64,000 nucleotides of DNA from Sphingomonadaceae bacterium (GTDB taxonomy: Bacteria; Pseudomonadota; Alphaproteobacteria; Sphingomonadales; Sphingomonadaceae). Of the stretch, positions 1 through 7,255 are shown piece by piece. The notes beneath the pieces are model-generated. The model saw only the letters and a program-made list of their open reading frames with translations, searched no databases and was not told the origin of the DNA. The DNA is taken from contig JACKLA010000004.1 in NCBI GenBank assembly GCA_024236155.1, positions 1 to 64,000 of the forward strand, read 5' to 3'. Position 1 is the stretch's first letter; the number at the start of each line of letters is the position of its first letter. A program made the translations under genes and the position numbers.

Positions 1-539
1 TCCATCCGCTCTGCGCCGTGGATGATGTTCGCCCCGATGCTCGAAGGGAAGGTGCGGATTTCGGTGTTATAGTCCTGCGCCTTCTCGTTGTAGCGCACGC
101 GCTCGGTGTTGATCAGGTTTTCCGATTCATCGAGCGCCACCATCAGGTCTGCAAAGCGCGGCTGGCTTTGCAGCTGCGGGTAGTTCTCGACGACAGTGCG
201 CAACTGACCGAGCGCCTGCGTCAGCTGGTTCTGCGCATCGTTGAATTTCTTGAACTCTTCGGGGTTCGAAAGATCATCGGTCGTGATGTTGATCGCGGTC
301 GCGCGGGCGCGGGCGTCGATCACGCCTTGCAGGATGTTCTGTTCGGAAATGGCTGCGGCCTGGACCGTGGAAACGAGGTTCGGGATCAGGTCGGCCCGGC
401 GTTGCAGTGCGCTCTCGACATTGCCCCATTGCGCCTGCGCAGCTTCCTGCTTGGTCGGCACCGAGTTGATACCGCAGGCGGCGAGGCCGATCGATGCCAT
501 CGCGACCAGCGCGAAGCGGCGGAACATGCGGAAATCCAT
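1..539 (-). CDS. lemA: LemA family protein (partial, runs off the window start)
   Basis: Reading the reverse strand from the ATG at 537-539 gives MDFRMFRRFALVAMASIGLAA and then a Cys, i.e. a lipoprotein-type signal with a lipobox-like LAAC, followed by the LemA core (NVESALQRRADLIPNLVSTV, then the IINITTDD-like region and AQNQLTQALGQL). LemA proteins are membrane-anchored helical-bundle proteins of unclear biochemical role. About 179 residues are visible and the C-terminus lies outside the window. The arrangement 'N-terminal anchor, then QRRADLIPNLV' is diagnostic of the family. In many bacteria lemA is followed by TPM-domain (YgcG) genes, which would lie to the left here. The start is the only ATG that keeps the signal sequence. 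Confidence 0.85.
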   Translation of the reverse strand, partial: MDFRMFRRFALVAMASIGLAACGINSVPTKQEAAQAQWGNVESALQRRADLIPNLVSTVQAAAISEQNILQGVIDARARATAINITTDDLSNPEEFKKFNDAQNQLTQALGQLRTVVENYPQLQSQPRFADLMVALDESENLINTERVRYNEKAQDYNTEIRTFPSSIGANIIHGAERM

Positions 540-708
540 GTGTGAAACTCCCCTTGGATGCACGCGAGGGAGGGCGTGCCTCATCTGTCTTATACAATTA
601 GCACACCGATGAGCATTTTCAAGGAAACCCCGCGCGAACAGCCTTGGCAGGACCGCGCGCCGATGGCACATGGGTGGCGAAAGTCGAACGCATTACAGGG
701 AGACGCCA

Positions 709-1134
709 ATGTTCGCCGAATTCAGGGATTTCATCGCCAAGGGCAATGTGATGGAACTGGCCGTCGCGGTCATCATCGCAGGTGCGTTCGGCGTGATCGT
801 TGCATCGATGACCAATGACCTGATCATGCCGCTGGTCGGCGCGATCTTCGGCGATGTCGATTTTAGCAGCAAGTATGTCGTGCTGAGCGGTGAGGTGAAG
901 GAAGGCATGTCGCTGGAAGCGGCGCGTGAGGCCGGTGCCAATGTGCTGGCATGGGGCGCGTTCCTTACCTCGGTGATCAATTTCGTGATCCTCGCCTTCA
1001 TCATCTTCCTGCTGGTGCGCTATGCCAACAAGGTGAAGGCGCGCTTTGAAACCCCGGCGGAAGAAGAGGCCGCTGGCCCGACCGAAATCGAACTGCTGAC
1101 CGAAATCCGCGATGCGCTGAAAAGGGACGACTAG
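709..1134 (+). CDS. mscL: Large-conductance mechanosensitive channel MscL
   Basis: The 141-residue product begins MFAEFRDFIAKGNVMELAVA, the signature amphipathic N-terminal helix plus first transmembrane segment of MscL (family length about 130-150). TM1 covers roughly residues 15-45 (AVIIAGAFGVIV), a periplasmic loop follows (DFSSKYVVLSG), TM2 is near residues 88-110 (FVILAFIIFLLV), and the C-terminal cytoplasmic helix is acidic (PTEIELLTEIRDAL). The channel is a homopentamer in the inner membrane that opens under hypo-osmotic stress. The ATG at 709 follows a GGGAGA Shine-Dalgarno sequence. An upstream in-frame ATG at 670 would add 13 residues unlike the family and is not preferred. Its stop overlaps the stop of the convergent gene in a CTAG at 1131-1134. 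Confidence 0.97.
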   Translation: MFAEFRDFIAKGNVMELAVAVIIAGAFGVIVASMTNDLIMPLVGAIFGDVDFSSKYVVLSGEVKEGMSLEAAREAGANVLAWGAFLTSVINFVILAFIIFLLVRYANKVKARFETPAEEEAAGPTEIELLTEIRDALKRDD

Positions 1135-1143
1135 CCTTTTTTT
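1120..1143. terminator. Possible shared terminator between mscL and the convergent Ntn-hydrolase gene
   Basis: AAAAGG (1120-1125) and CCTTTTTTT (1135-1143) can pair across a 9-nt loop that holds the overlapping stop codons. On the + strand this ends in a T-run and on the - strand in a shorter one. The stem is AT-rich and short, so this is a weak call. Confidence 0.35.
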
Positions 1144-2048
1144 CCTGTATTGGGGAACTTGGGTCGCACTTGCCTTTGCGCACCTCTTAGCGGTCGCAAA
1201 GTTTCGCCATCGATGCGCTGAAAGGTTTCATCTCTCCACTCGATCGCGATGCTGTTCGTCGCGTACGGTACGGGCAATCCGTGGAAATAGCGGCCTCCGT
1301 CGTATGATATTCCGTATGCCCGCCCACCTCCAGTGCGGTATAGTCCAACCAGTTGGGGAGACCCGCCGCTATTGGGGTCGTGGCCGGCTTTGAGAACGTC
1401 ACACAGTGCGGTAAAATACGCTCTGCTCGTATGGCTTTGTGCAGATGCGTTCCACCGGATGACTTCATCAATGTAAACGGAACCGCCCGTTCCCAAAGCA
1501 AATAGATGTCGCGATTTGTGCTCTGCGTCCGCATCCAGTGTAGCGAAATGTCTTTCTGATATTTCTCCTTGTTCGCAGCTGATATACCAAACCAAGAACT
1601 GTCGACGTGCTCCACCGTCGTCGCGAGCGGCGTGGACAACGGTGAAATCTCGCCGTGCTGCACGGTCGCATTGCGCAATTGACGTTTTGAAACGTTCGAC
1701 GATCGCAGCGTGACGTGCTTCAGCGGACTCAGCTGCGTCGAAAAGCAAGCCGCAATCAGCAAGTTCGGTCAGTTGGCCAAGCAAATGGGCTGGAAGCAAC
1801 GCATCTCCGCAATAGCCGAGCAAATCGGGAGAACTGTGAAATGCGAACAGTTTGCGACCCGCATCCCAACGTTGCTTGCCCGCTTCCCAAGTTACTCGAC
1901 TGTCGCTTGCTAGATAGATTGAACTCGGACCATCGTCTTGAACGCCCACCCAGCCCACCAATGTCGTCAAATTGGAGCTCCCGTTGATTCGACCTAAAGG
2001 CGTTTGATTTGGTACTCGAAGGTTGACGAATGCGATATCCATCGCCAT
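1131..2048 (-). CDS. Proteasome-like Ntn-hydrolase family protein (putative threonine protease)
   Basis: The 305-residue protein is not one I can name, but its N-terminal part matches the beta-subunit pattern of proteasome/HslV-type Ntn hydrolases: a Thr-Thr pair (residues 28-29, TTLVGWVGV), then LASDSRVT (Asp49) and GRKLF (Lys66), which line up with the catalytic Thr1, Asp17 and Lys33 of proteasome beta subunits, allowing a small insertion. The first 27 residues could be a propeptide removed by autocatalysis. There is no signal peptide or membrane segment. The start is placed at 2048 because a longer frame (to 2141) runs through the tmRNA acceptor piece; an ATG at 2042 is also possible. GC is near 50%, far below the neighbours, which suggests horizontal acquisition. 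The fold is inferred from motifs only; the substrate is unknown. Confidence 0.6.
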   Translation of the reverse strand: MAMDIAFVNLRVPNQTPLGRINGSSNLTTLVGWVGVQDDGPSSIYLASDSRVTWEAGKQRWDAGRKLFAFHSSPDLLGYCGDALLPAHLLGQLTELADCGLLFDAAESAEARHAAIVERFKTSIAQCDRAARRDFTVVHAARDDGGARRQFLVWYISCEQGEISERHFATLDADAEHKSRHLFALGTGGSVYIDEVIRWNASAQSHTSRAYFTALCDVLKAGHDPNSGGSPQLVGLYRTGGGRAYGISYDGGRYFHGLPVPYATNSIAIEWRDETFQRIDGETLRPLRGAQRQVRPKFPNTGKKG

Positions 2049-2074
2049 TTTGAAAGCGCCATTTCGATGGCTAT

Positions 2075-2400
2075 GGCAGTAAATTGTTGAATGAAATAGG
2101 TATTGCGGACCCGGAGGGCGGTACTCCGGCGCCTCCACCACAACCTTCGCTAGACGAGGGTTCTGACGGGGGCGAAATTAGGTTCGACGTGATACGATAA
2201 AGATTCGACTGCTTCCCGGGCTGAGTAACCCGTAAAACTGTTCACAACACACAAGTGCCAACGATAACGAAGCACTCGCTCTCGCAGCGTAATGTGATGG
2301 GCTAACGCCCTGAAGTTACAAAGCTAAAGCGCGGTTGGACCCACCGGGCAACAGAAGCGGATTCCGGGGGCCCGGGGGGGCCTAGCAACAGAACCCCCCA
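2075..2400 (+). ncRNA. ssrA: tmRNA, circularly permuted two-piece alphaproteobacterial form
   Basis: tmRNA rescues stalled ribosomes and tags their products for proteolysis. The gene is permuted: the acceptor piece comes first and ends CGCCTCC-ACCA (2130-2140), then a short spacer, then the coding piece starting GGGGGCG (2168-2174). These two ends pair into a 7-bp acceptor stem with a G-U at the third pair, the alanine identity signal. The D-domain-like GGTTCGACG lies at 2181-2189. Two further helices join the pieces: 2189-2195 with 2100-2106, and 2203-2209 with 2086-2092. A hairpin CGGG/CCCG (2217-2232) fits PK1, and GGGC/GCCC (2299-2310) follows the tag. A 6-bp stem at 2111-2129 occupies the T-arm position, but its loop is not the canonical T-loop. 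The outer ends (about 2075 and 2400) are estimates; further hairpins continue to about 2495. Confidence 0.93.
2257..2292 (+). other. tmRNA tag reading frame (ANDNEALALAA)
   Basis: From GCC at 2257 the resume frame reads A-N-D-N-E-A-L-A-L-A-A and stops at TAA (2290-2292). It starts AND and ends with the hydrophobic/Ala C-terminus (LAA) recognised by ClpXP-type proteases, as expected of alphaproteobacterial tags. It is preceded by an A-rich, unpaired stretch as is usual for the resume site. Confidence 0.95.
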
Positions 2401-2495
2401 CCATTACCGGCTCGGGAAGACCATGGTCGCCGACAGCGAGAGGGTCCTCCCCCTGCCAACAAGGGTGTGTGGGCCTAGCAACAGAAACCCCCACT
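2345..2495 (+). repeat. Three hairpin loops sharing GCAACAGAA at the 3' side of ssrA
   Basis: GCAACAGAA occurs at 2348-2356, 2385-2393 and 2478-2486. The last two share the longer CCTAGCAACAGAA and are framed by G-run/C-run stems (2374-2380 with 2394-2399; 2469-2473 with 2490-2494). They may be structural elements of the 3' part of the tmRNA precursor or a separate small RNA. The stretch from 2400 to 2517 holds no gene apart from these hairpins and the start of the next gene's leader. Confidence 0.6.
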
Positions 2496-2517
2496 CCCGG
2501 CAAGCTGAAGGGGCAGC

Positions 2518-2919
2518 ATGGCCATGCGTATCGTCATCACCATCGATGTCCCCGATCTCGAGGCGGGCGTTGCGTTCTATCGCGATGCGCTGGGTTTCGA
2601 GGAACGGGTGCGCCCTTTCCCGACTTTTGTCGTGATGACGAACGACCGCGCGCAAATCGGTATCATGCAGAAAGATGCCGGAACGCGGCCCGCGCCCGGT
2701 TCAGAGGATGTGCGTAGCTATGAACGCCACTGGACGCCGGTGCATGCCGATTTCCATGTCGATGATTTTGCAGGAACGCTTGCGCGTCTGCGCGCCGCCG
2801 GTGCGACAGTGGAAGAGGAACTGGGCGGCGGCGACCTGCCGCCGATTGCATTTTGCGCTGACCCTTTCGGCCATGGCTTCTGCCTGATCGGGCCGCGTCC
2901 GGTGGGCGGCGAAGGCTAG
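2518..2919 (+). CDS. VOC superfamily (glyoxalase/bleomycin-resistance-like) protein
   Basis: The 133-residue protein has the VOC-fold pattern: an opening beta strand RIVITIDVPDLEAGVAFYRD, then LGFEERVR, a mid-protein HADFHVDDFAGTLARL with an acidic/histidine pair, and a closing ADPFGHGFCLIGP that resembles the metal-ligand strand of glyoxalase-type proteins. Members range from lyases and dioxygenases to binding proteins, so the substrate cannot be given. The ATG at 2518 lies just after AAGGGGC; a second Met two codons later is an alternative. It is the first protein gene downstream of ssrA and returns to the high-GC composition of the core genome. Confidence 0.85.
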   Translation: MAMRIVITIDVPDLEAGVAFYRDALGFEERVRPFPTFVVMTNDRAQIGIMQKDAGTRPAPGSEDVRSYERHWTPVHADFHVDDFAGTLARLRAAGATVEEELGGGDLPPIAFCADPFGHGFCLIGPRPVGGEG

Positions 2920-3308
2920 CTGTCGCCCGATTTTCGGCCTTGCGCCAGCCGCTCGTTCAGCAGCCAGAACAGCGGAGGCAGGATCAGTTCCAGCGCGCCG
3001 AGGAAAACAAACAGCGCATCGGGCGGGCCAACCGCTGCCCACGATACCAACCGCGCAATGCCGCCGAGGAAGAATATGAGCAGCAGTGCCCCGAAGGCAC
3101 CCCTCCGCGCGGCGAGATCGCGGCTGCACCAGATCATCGCCGCCCCGAAGCCAAGGAACAGTGTCGCGTAGAAACGGTCCTCGCTGTCCATCGTGGCATT
3201 GACCGGGATCGAGCCGGGAATGACCGAAGGCCCGATTGCGATATGGCTCAGGGCGATGCAGCAGCACACCAGCCCGAACAGCCAGATCAGTGCGCGAAAG
3301 GTGTTCAC
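2916..3308 (-). CDS. DUF4345-type small membrane protein
   Basis: The 130-residue product has four predicted membrane segments: near residues 5-25 (ALIWLFGLVCCCIALSHIAI), 46-62, 72-95 (FGALLLIFFLGGIARLVSWA) and 98-120 (LFVFLGALELILPPLFWLL). This layout and the FYATLFLGFGAAMIWCSRD segment resemble DUF4345 proteins, whose role is unknown. It overlaps the upstream gene by 4 nt (ATGA at 3305-3308), so the two are probably translated together. Its stop overlaps the end of the convergent VOC gene by 4 nt. The family assignment is by resemblance. Confidence 0.75.
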   Translation of the reverse strand: MNTFRALIWLFGLVCCCIALSHIAIGPSVIPGSIPVNATMDSEDRFYATLFLGFGAAMIWCSRDLAARRGAFGALLLIFFLGGIARLVSWAAVGPPDALFVFLGALELILPPLFWLLNERLAQGRKSGDS

Positions 3309-3547
3309 TCGGTGGCCGGTTCCTGCGCGTCCCGCTCCCGCTCGTAACGCAGGCAGTCGAGGATCTTCGCGCCCGCGAGGAACACCGCGCCGGTGGTTGC
3401 GAGGAACAGCAGCTTGCCGCCCCAGCCGGGGTACTGGTGGAGATAGGCCGATCCGCGCGCGGTTGCGCCCAGCGCGAGGGCATAGATGATCAGGAAGGCC
3501 TCAACCCTCGTCTTGATGACGAACAGCCTGCCGATCTTCTTCCACAT
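3305..3547 (-). CDS. Small membrane protein of unknown function
   Basis: The 80-residue product starts MWKKIGRLFVIKTRVEAFLI and has two likely transmembrane helices (about residues 15-32 and 44-62), with a basic and acidic C-terminal tail (RYERERDAQEPATE). I do not recognise a named family. It forms a two-gene unit with the DUF4345-like gene, overlapping it by 4 nt. The ATG follows AAAGAGAGG, a good ribosome binding site. The 120 bases between it and astB hold nothing I can identify. Confidence 0.7.
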   Translation of the reverse strand: MWKKIGRLFVIKTRVEAFLIIYALALGATARGSAYLHQYPGWGGKLLFLATTGAVFLAGAKILDCLRYERERDAQEPATE

Positions 3548-3668
3548 CCGCGCCTCTCTTTCGTTAACGTTTTACAAGGCAAGCACCGTGCCAGCCCAGG
3601 ATTTCCGCGCAAGGCGGTGGTTAACGTGAAAGTGGAGTGTAAACGATCCCGACGGGCTGTCGAGCGCG

Positions 3669-4919
3669 TTAACCCAGAATCTGCAAGTCGAGCGATTCCA
3701 GCAATTTACCGCGCGCAGTTCGCACGGTTGCGGCAAGACTCTCCTGACCGATATCGGCAGGATCGATCTGCTCGGGCCAGTGCTCGCCGATGATCCGTTC
3801 GAGCAGTTCCGCCTTGCTTTCGGACAGCATGAAGCGCGGGTCGACCGTCGCCGGATCGGCCACCACGCGCAGCCGCAGGCAGGCAGGCCCTCCGCCATTG
3901 GCCATGCTCTGCCGCACATCGACCGGGATGACCTGCCGGATGGGCCCGTTGGAGGCGACCATCGCCGCGCACCATGCCCATACGCTGGCGCTTTCCCTGC
4001 ACTCATCGGGCGCCACCAGCGCCATCGTGCCATCGGGCAGGGTCAGAAGCTGGGCGTTGAACAAATAGGTCTTGATCGCTTCGGCAAGGCTGACCGCACT
4101 CGACGGGACTTCAACCACTTCGAGCGTGGGGAAGGCCGCGCGGATTGCTTCATAGGCGGTGGGGCCATCGGCAAAGGCTTCCTCATGCGTGAACAGCACT
4201 TTGCCGTTGGCGACCGACACTACATCATTGTGAAACGCGCCTGCTTCGATCGCAGCGGGGTTCTGTTCGATGAATACTGTTCGGGCAGGATCAAGGCCAT
4301 GCAATCGCCCAACGGTGCGACTGGCTTGTTCGTGCTGGCGTGCGGGGAATTTTCCTCCCGGCCTGCCATAGACAAACACCTCGACGCCCGGCGTGCCATG
4401 TCCCTCGCAAAAGCGCATATGGTTCGCCGCGCCTTCGTCGCCAAAGCTCGGTGGGACTGCATCGTGCACAGTGAAATGATCGCGGTTACCGAAGGCTATA
4501 TCGAGCTGCGCCTTGGTATCGCGCCACTCCTGCGCGCGGTGGACCATCGTCACGAGGTTTGCAGGTGTCAGGTGGCACTTGCCGTCGGCTGTATCGGGGG
4601 CCGGGCTGACCGTTGCCGCATTGGCGGTCCACATCGAACTGGCCGACCATGCCGCCGCCAGCAAGGCGCGGTCCTGCACCGGATCGACCGCCAGCCGCCG
4701 CAGCGTTTGCACATTCGGGCGCGGCAGCGGCAGCAGGAAGCCCTGCGCCAGCCCGCGCGCCATATTGCCGCGCATCTTGCCGATCCCCTGCAAGGCCGCC
4801 GCGCGCGGATAGGATGGATCGCCCTTGTGGCTCGCGCTGGCGATATTGCCCAGGCTCAGCCCCGCATAATTGTGGCTGGGGCCGACAATGCCATCGAAAT
4901 TGATCTCTTGCAGTGACAT
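3669..4919 (-). CDS. astB: N-succinylarginine dihydrolase
   Basis: AstB hydrolyses N2-succinylarginine to succinylornithine, CO2 and ammonia, the second step of the arginine succinyltransferase (AST) catabolic pathway in the cytoplasm. The 416-residue protein begins with the family hallmark NFDGIVGPSHNYAGLSLGN. The catalytic Glu, His and Cys of this amidinotransferase-fold enzyme appear as E162 (GDEGAANHMR), H230 (AFHNDVVSV) and C347 (NGGGPACLRL). It is slightly shorter than the about 445-residue enterobacterial enzyme. It lies downstream of astA on the same strand, separated by 114 bp containing a palindromic repeat. AstC and AstD genes are not in the window. Confidence 0.97.
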   Translation of the reverse strand: MSLQEINFDGIVGPSHNYAGLSLGNIASASHKGDPSYPRAAALQGIGKMRGNMARGLAQGFLLPLPRPNVQTLRRLAVDPVQDRALLAAAWSASSMWTANAATVSPAPDTADGKCHLTPANLVTMVHRAQEWRDTKAQLDIAFGNRDHFTVHDAVPPSFGDEGAANHMRFCEGHGTPGVEVFVYGRPGGKFPARQHEQASRTVGRLHGLDPARTVFIEQNPAAIEAGAFHNDVVSVANGKVLFTHEEAFADGPTAYEAIRAAFPTLEVVEVPSSAVSLAEAIKTYLFNAQLLTLPDGTMALVAPDECRESASVWAWCAAMVASNGPIRQVIPVDVRQSMANGGGPACLRLRVVADPATVDPRFMLSESKAELLERIIGEHWPEQIDPADIGQESLAATVRTARGKLLESLDLQILG

Positions 4920-4925
4920 TCAAAC

Positions 4926-5020
4926 TCCGTTCGCCCTGAGCCTGTCGAAGGGCCGTTCTGCTTCTGGCTCGACCTCGCTCCCGAAGAAGGACGGGGCTTC
5001 GACAAGCTCAGCCCGAACGG
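4926..5020. repeat. Inverted repeat pair between astA and astB
   Basis: CGTTCGCCCTGAGCCTGTCG (from 4928) and, about 45 nt later, the near reverse complement GACAAGCTCAGCCCGAACG (5001-5019) form an imperfect palindrome of about 26-nt arms that also include GAAGGGC and GGGGCTTC. It is a dispersed-repeat type common in sphingomonad genomes. It could fold as a long hairpin within the ast transcript. Confidence 0.8.
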
Positions 5021-5033
5021 TCGGGGCCTTGTT

Positions 5034-6050
5034 CTACCGCGCCACGCTCCACACGATATCGCCGGGTTGCACATCGAGCACCTGTGCCGCCTGCGCGTCG
5101 ATGCTGACCGATCCGTCGGGGTTTACGCAGCGCAGGCCATAGCAGGCGCGGAAACCGGCGAGGTGGCCGGTTGCAAGCAGGGCACGCTCTCCGTCTTCGC
5201 AATCGACGGCCTCGATAGCGGCGTGCTTTGCTTCGGCGACGCTTTTCACCTTGTCGGTCTTGGCCAGCATGGTCGGGCCGCCGTCGAAAATGTCGACATA
5301 GCCCTCGTAATGGAAATTCTCGTTCTCGAGCATCCGCATTGCCGCGCGCCCGGTGGGATGCGGCAGGCCGATCACCTCGCGCGCATCGTCGTCGAGCATG
5401 GCGATGTAGACCGGGTGCTTGGGCATCAGGTCGGCAATGAACTGGTTGCCGTTTATGGCGTTGAAATAGTCAGCCTCCTGGAAGGTCATGCCGAAGAAAC
5501 GGCCTGCGACCCCGTCCCAGAAGGGGGAACCGCCGCGATCGTCGATAATGCCGCGCAGTTCGGCCAGCACCCGGTCGGCAAAGCGCGCGCGGTGCATCGC
5601 GATGAACAGGTATCGACTGCGCGCGAGCAGCAAGCCCAGGCCGCCGGCGCGTTCGTTGGGGTGGAGGAACAGCCCGCCCACTTCGCTGCATCCTTCAAGA
5701 TCGGTCACGAGGCTGAGGATTTCGGCGCGCACCGTGCGGTCGAGTTCCTGCGAGTGCTGCGACAGCGTGCTGAGGCGATAGGAATAGAACGGCCAGTGCT
5801 GGCCGACCTGGCTGAACAGCTGGCAGGTGCCGCGAACCGTGCCGTTATCGGTGTTTTCGAGCACCAGCACGAACTGGTCATCGCCCAGCACATCTTCCTC
5901 GCGCGCAAAGGCTTGCTCGGCCCGGTCGAGCTTGGCCCCCAGAGCCTTGCGGTCGGGCGGCAAATTGGTGAATCCGCCGCCGGTCAGCTTGGCCATTTCA
6001 TACATCGGTTCGAGGTCGGCGGCGCGCGCGGCGCGCAGGCGGAAGGTCAA
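5034..6050 (-). CDS. astA: Arginine N-succinyltransferase
   Basis: AstA transfers succinyl from succinyl-CoA to the alpha-amino group of arginine, the first AST step. The 338-residue product carries family segments: TFRLRAARAADLEPMYEMA at the N-terminus, VGGLFLHPNERAGGLGLLLA, the MTFQEADYFNAINGNQFIAD stretch, LMPKHPVYIAMLDDDA, and the C-terminal GFRACYGL. Length agrees with the family (about 340). The start is a TTG at 6048-6050 overlapping the upstream hydrolase stop as TTGA, implying translational coupling. A longer frame to 6518 runs antisense-like through the hydrolase gene and is not real. Confidence 0.95.
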   Translation of the reverse strand: MTFRLRAARAADLEPMYEMAKLTGGGFTNLPPDRKALGAKLDRAEQAFAREEDVLGDDQFVLVLENTDNGTVRGTCQLFSQVGQHWPFYSYRLSTLSQHSQELDRTVRAEILSLVTDLEGCSEVGGLFLHPNERAGGLGLLLARSRYLFIAMHRARFADRVLAELRGIIDDRGGSPFWDGVAGRFFGMTFQEADYFNAINGNQFIADLMPKHPVYIAMLDDDAREVIGLPHPTGRAAMRMLENENFHYEGYVDIFDGGPTMLAKTDKVKSVAEAKHAAIEAVDCEDGERALLATGHLAGFRACYGLRCVNPDGSVSIDAQAAQVLDVQPGDIVWSVAR

Positions 6051-7255
6051 AGCAGGTCTCCGGATGCAAGTTTGTGCAGCACGAGCGCGGACAGGGCCGC
6101 CCGCTCGCGCAGGGATGATACGATCATGAATTCGTCGCGCGAATGGATTGCCCCGCCGCGCACGCCCATCGTGTCGACCACCGGCACGCCGGTTGCGGCG
6201 ATATTGTTGCCATCGCACACGCCGCCGCTCGATTGCCAGCCGATCTCCTGGCCGAGCGAGGCACCACATGTCCGAACGAGGTCGAACAGTTTTTGCGCCC
6301 GTCGGTCGACCGGCTTGGGCGGGCGGGTGATGCCCCCGTGGCGATGGATTGAGACTTCGTGCGACTGCTGGATATCGCCGGTCAGCGTGGCGAGGCCAGC
6401 CTCGAACTGCGCAGCGGCATCGGGGCTTTTTGGGCGAATATTGAACCGCAGCACGGCATGGTCGGGCACGACATTGTTTGCCGCGCCGCCGTCGATCTTC
6501 GCCGGGTTGACCGGGCATTCCTCGCTCTGGAGTTGTTTGAGCCCCAGCACCAGCGCCGCCGCCGCGACGATGGCGTTGCGCCCGTCCTGCGGGTTGCGTC
6601 CGGCATGGGCGGATTTGCCGGTCACGGTCAGCGAATAGTTCCCGCTCCCCCCGCGCGCATGCGCAAGCGTTCCGTCGGGCAGGGCGGAAGGCTCATAGGT
6701 CAGCGCAGCATATTTGCCCTGCGCTAGCTGCTCGATCAGCGGTGCGGAGGCGAGCGATCCGGTTTCCTCGTCCGAATTGATCAGCACGTCGTAACCGATA
6801 CGGGGCGCGTGTTCGCTTGCCTCGAAGGCCATCAGCGTATGGAGGATCACCGCAATCCCGCCCTTCATATCGGCAAGGCCGGGGCCGTTCAGCGTATCCG
6901 CGTCGAGCCATTGTTGGTCCTGGAACGGGTGATCCTTGGGAAACACCGTATCCATATGGCCGGTGAACAGCAGCCGCCGTTCGGCTTCGGGCCTGACGCG
7001 CAGGACCAAATGCTGGCCGAACCGGCGTTCGACTTCGCTGCCGTCCGGGTCGATCGCGGTGACCGGGGCGGGGTCGACCAATTCGATCTCACCGGGCAGC
7101 GCTGCGAAGGCATCGGCCAGTTTGCCGGCCAATTCGGCCAGCCCGTCGAGATTGGCGGTGCCGGTGTTGATCGCACTCCACGCGCATGCATGGGCGAGCA
7201 TCGCATCCTGCTCGATCGGCGCGATCAGCGCTTCCTGCTGTGGATCAAGTTTCAT
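6047..7255 (-). CDS. M20-family hydrolase of the ast cluster (possible desuccinylase)
   Basis: The 402-residue protein is a metal-dependent amidohydrolase of the M20/ArgE/CPG2 type: LLFTGHMDTVF (H100, D102), GPGLADMKGG (D129 as bridging ligand), NSDEETGS (E163/E164, catalytic base and ligand) and a dimerisation-domain signature SGNYSLTVTGKSAHAGRNP. The canonical AST desuccinylase AstE is from a different family (AstE/AspA), so this gene, first in an operon with astA and astB, may do the last step, succinylglutamate hydrolysis. That is inference from context. The ATG at 7253-7255 follows AGAGG; a TTG at 7261 would add two residues. It is divergent from glcB across about 175 bp. Confidence 0.85.
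   Translation of the reverse strand: MKLDPQQEALIAPIEQDAMLAHACAWSAINTGTANLDGLAELAGKLADAFAALPGEIELVDPAPVTAIDPDGSEVERRFGQHLVLRVRPEAERRLLFTGHMDTVFPKDHPFQDQQWLDADTLNGPGLADMKGGIAVILHTLMAFEASEHAPRIGYDVLINSDEETGSLASAPLIEQLAQGKYAALTYEPSALPDGTLAHARGGSGNYSLTVTGKSAHAGRNPQDGRNAIVAAAALVLGLKQLQSEECPVNPAKIDGGAANNVVPDHAVLRFNIRPKSPDAAAQFEAGLATLTGDIQQSHEVSIHRHGGITRPPKPVDRRAQKLFDLVRTCGASLGQEIGWQSSGGVCDGNNIAATGVPVVDTMGVRGGAIHSRDEFMIVSSLRERAALSALVLHKLASGDLL

Noticed and set aside
2049..2141. A 31-residue N-terminal extension of the Ntn-hydrolase gene
   Set aside because: The extension would translate through the tmRNA acceptor piece and its CCA end, and it has no family-like sequence.
5067..6638. A long open frame on the + strand opposite astA and the hydrolase
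   Set aside because: It is the antisense shadow of two well-conserved genes in GC-rich DNA, and its protein matches nothing.
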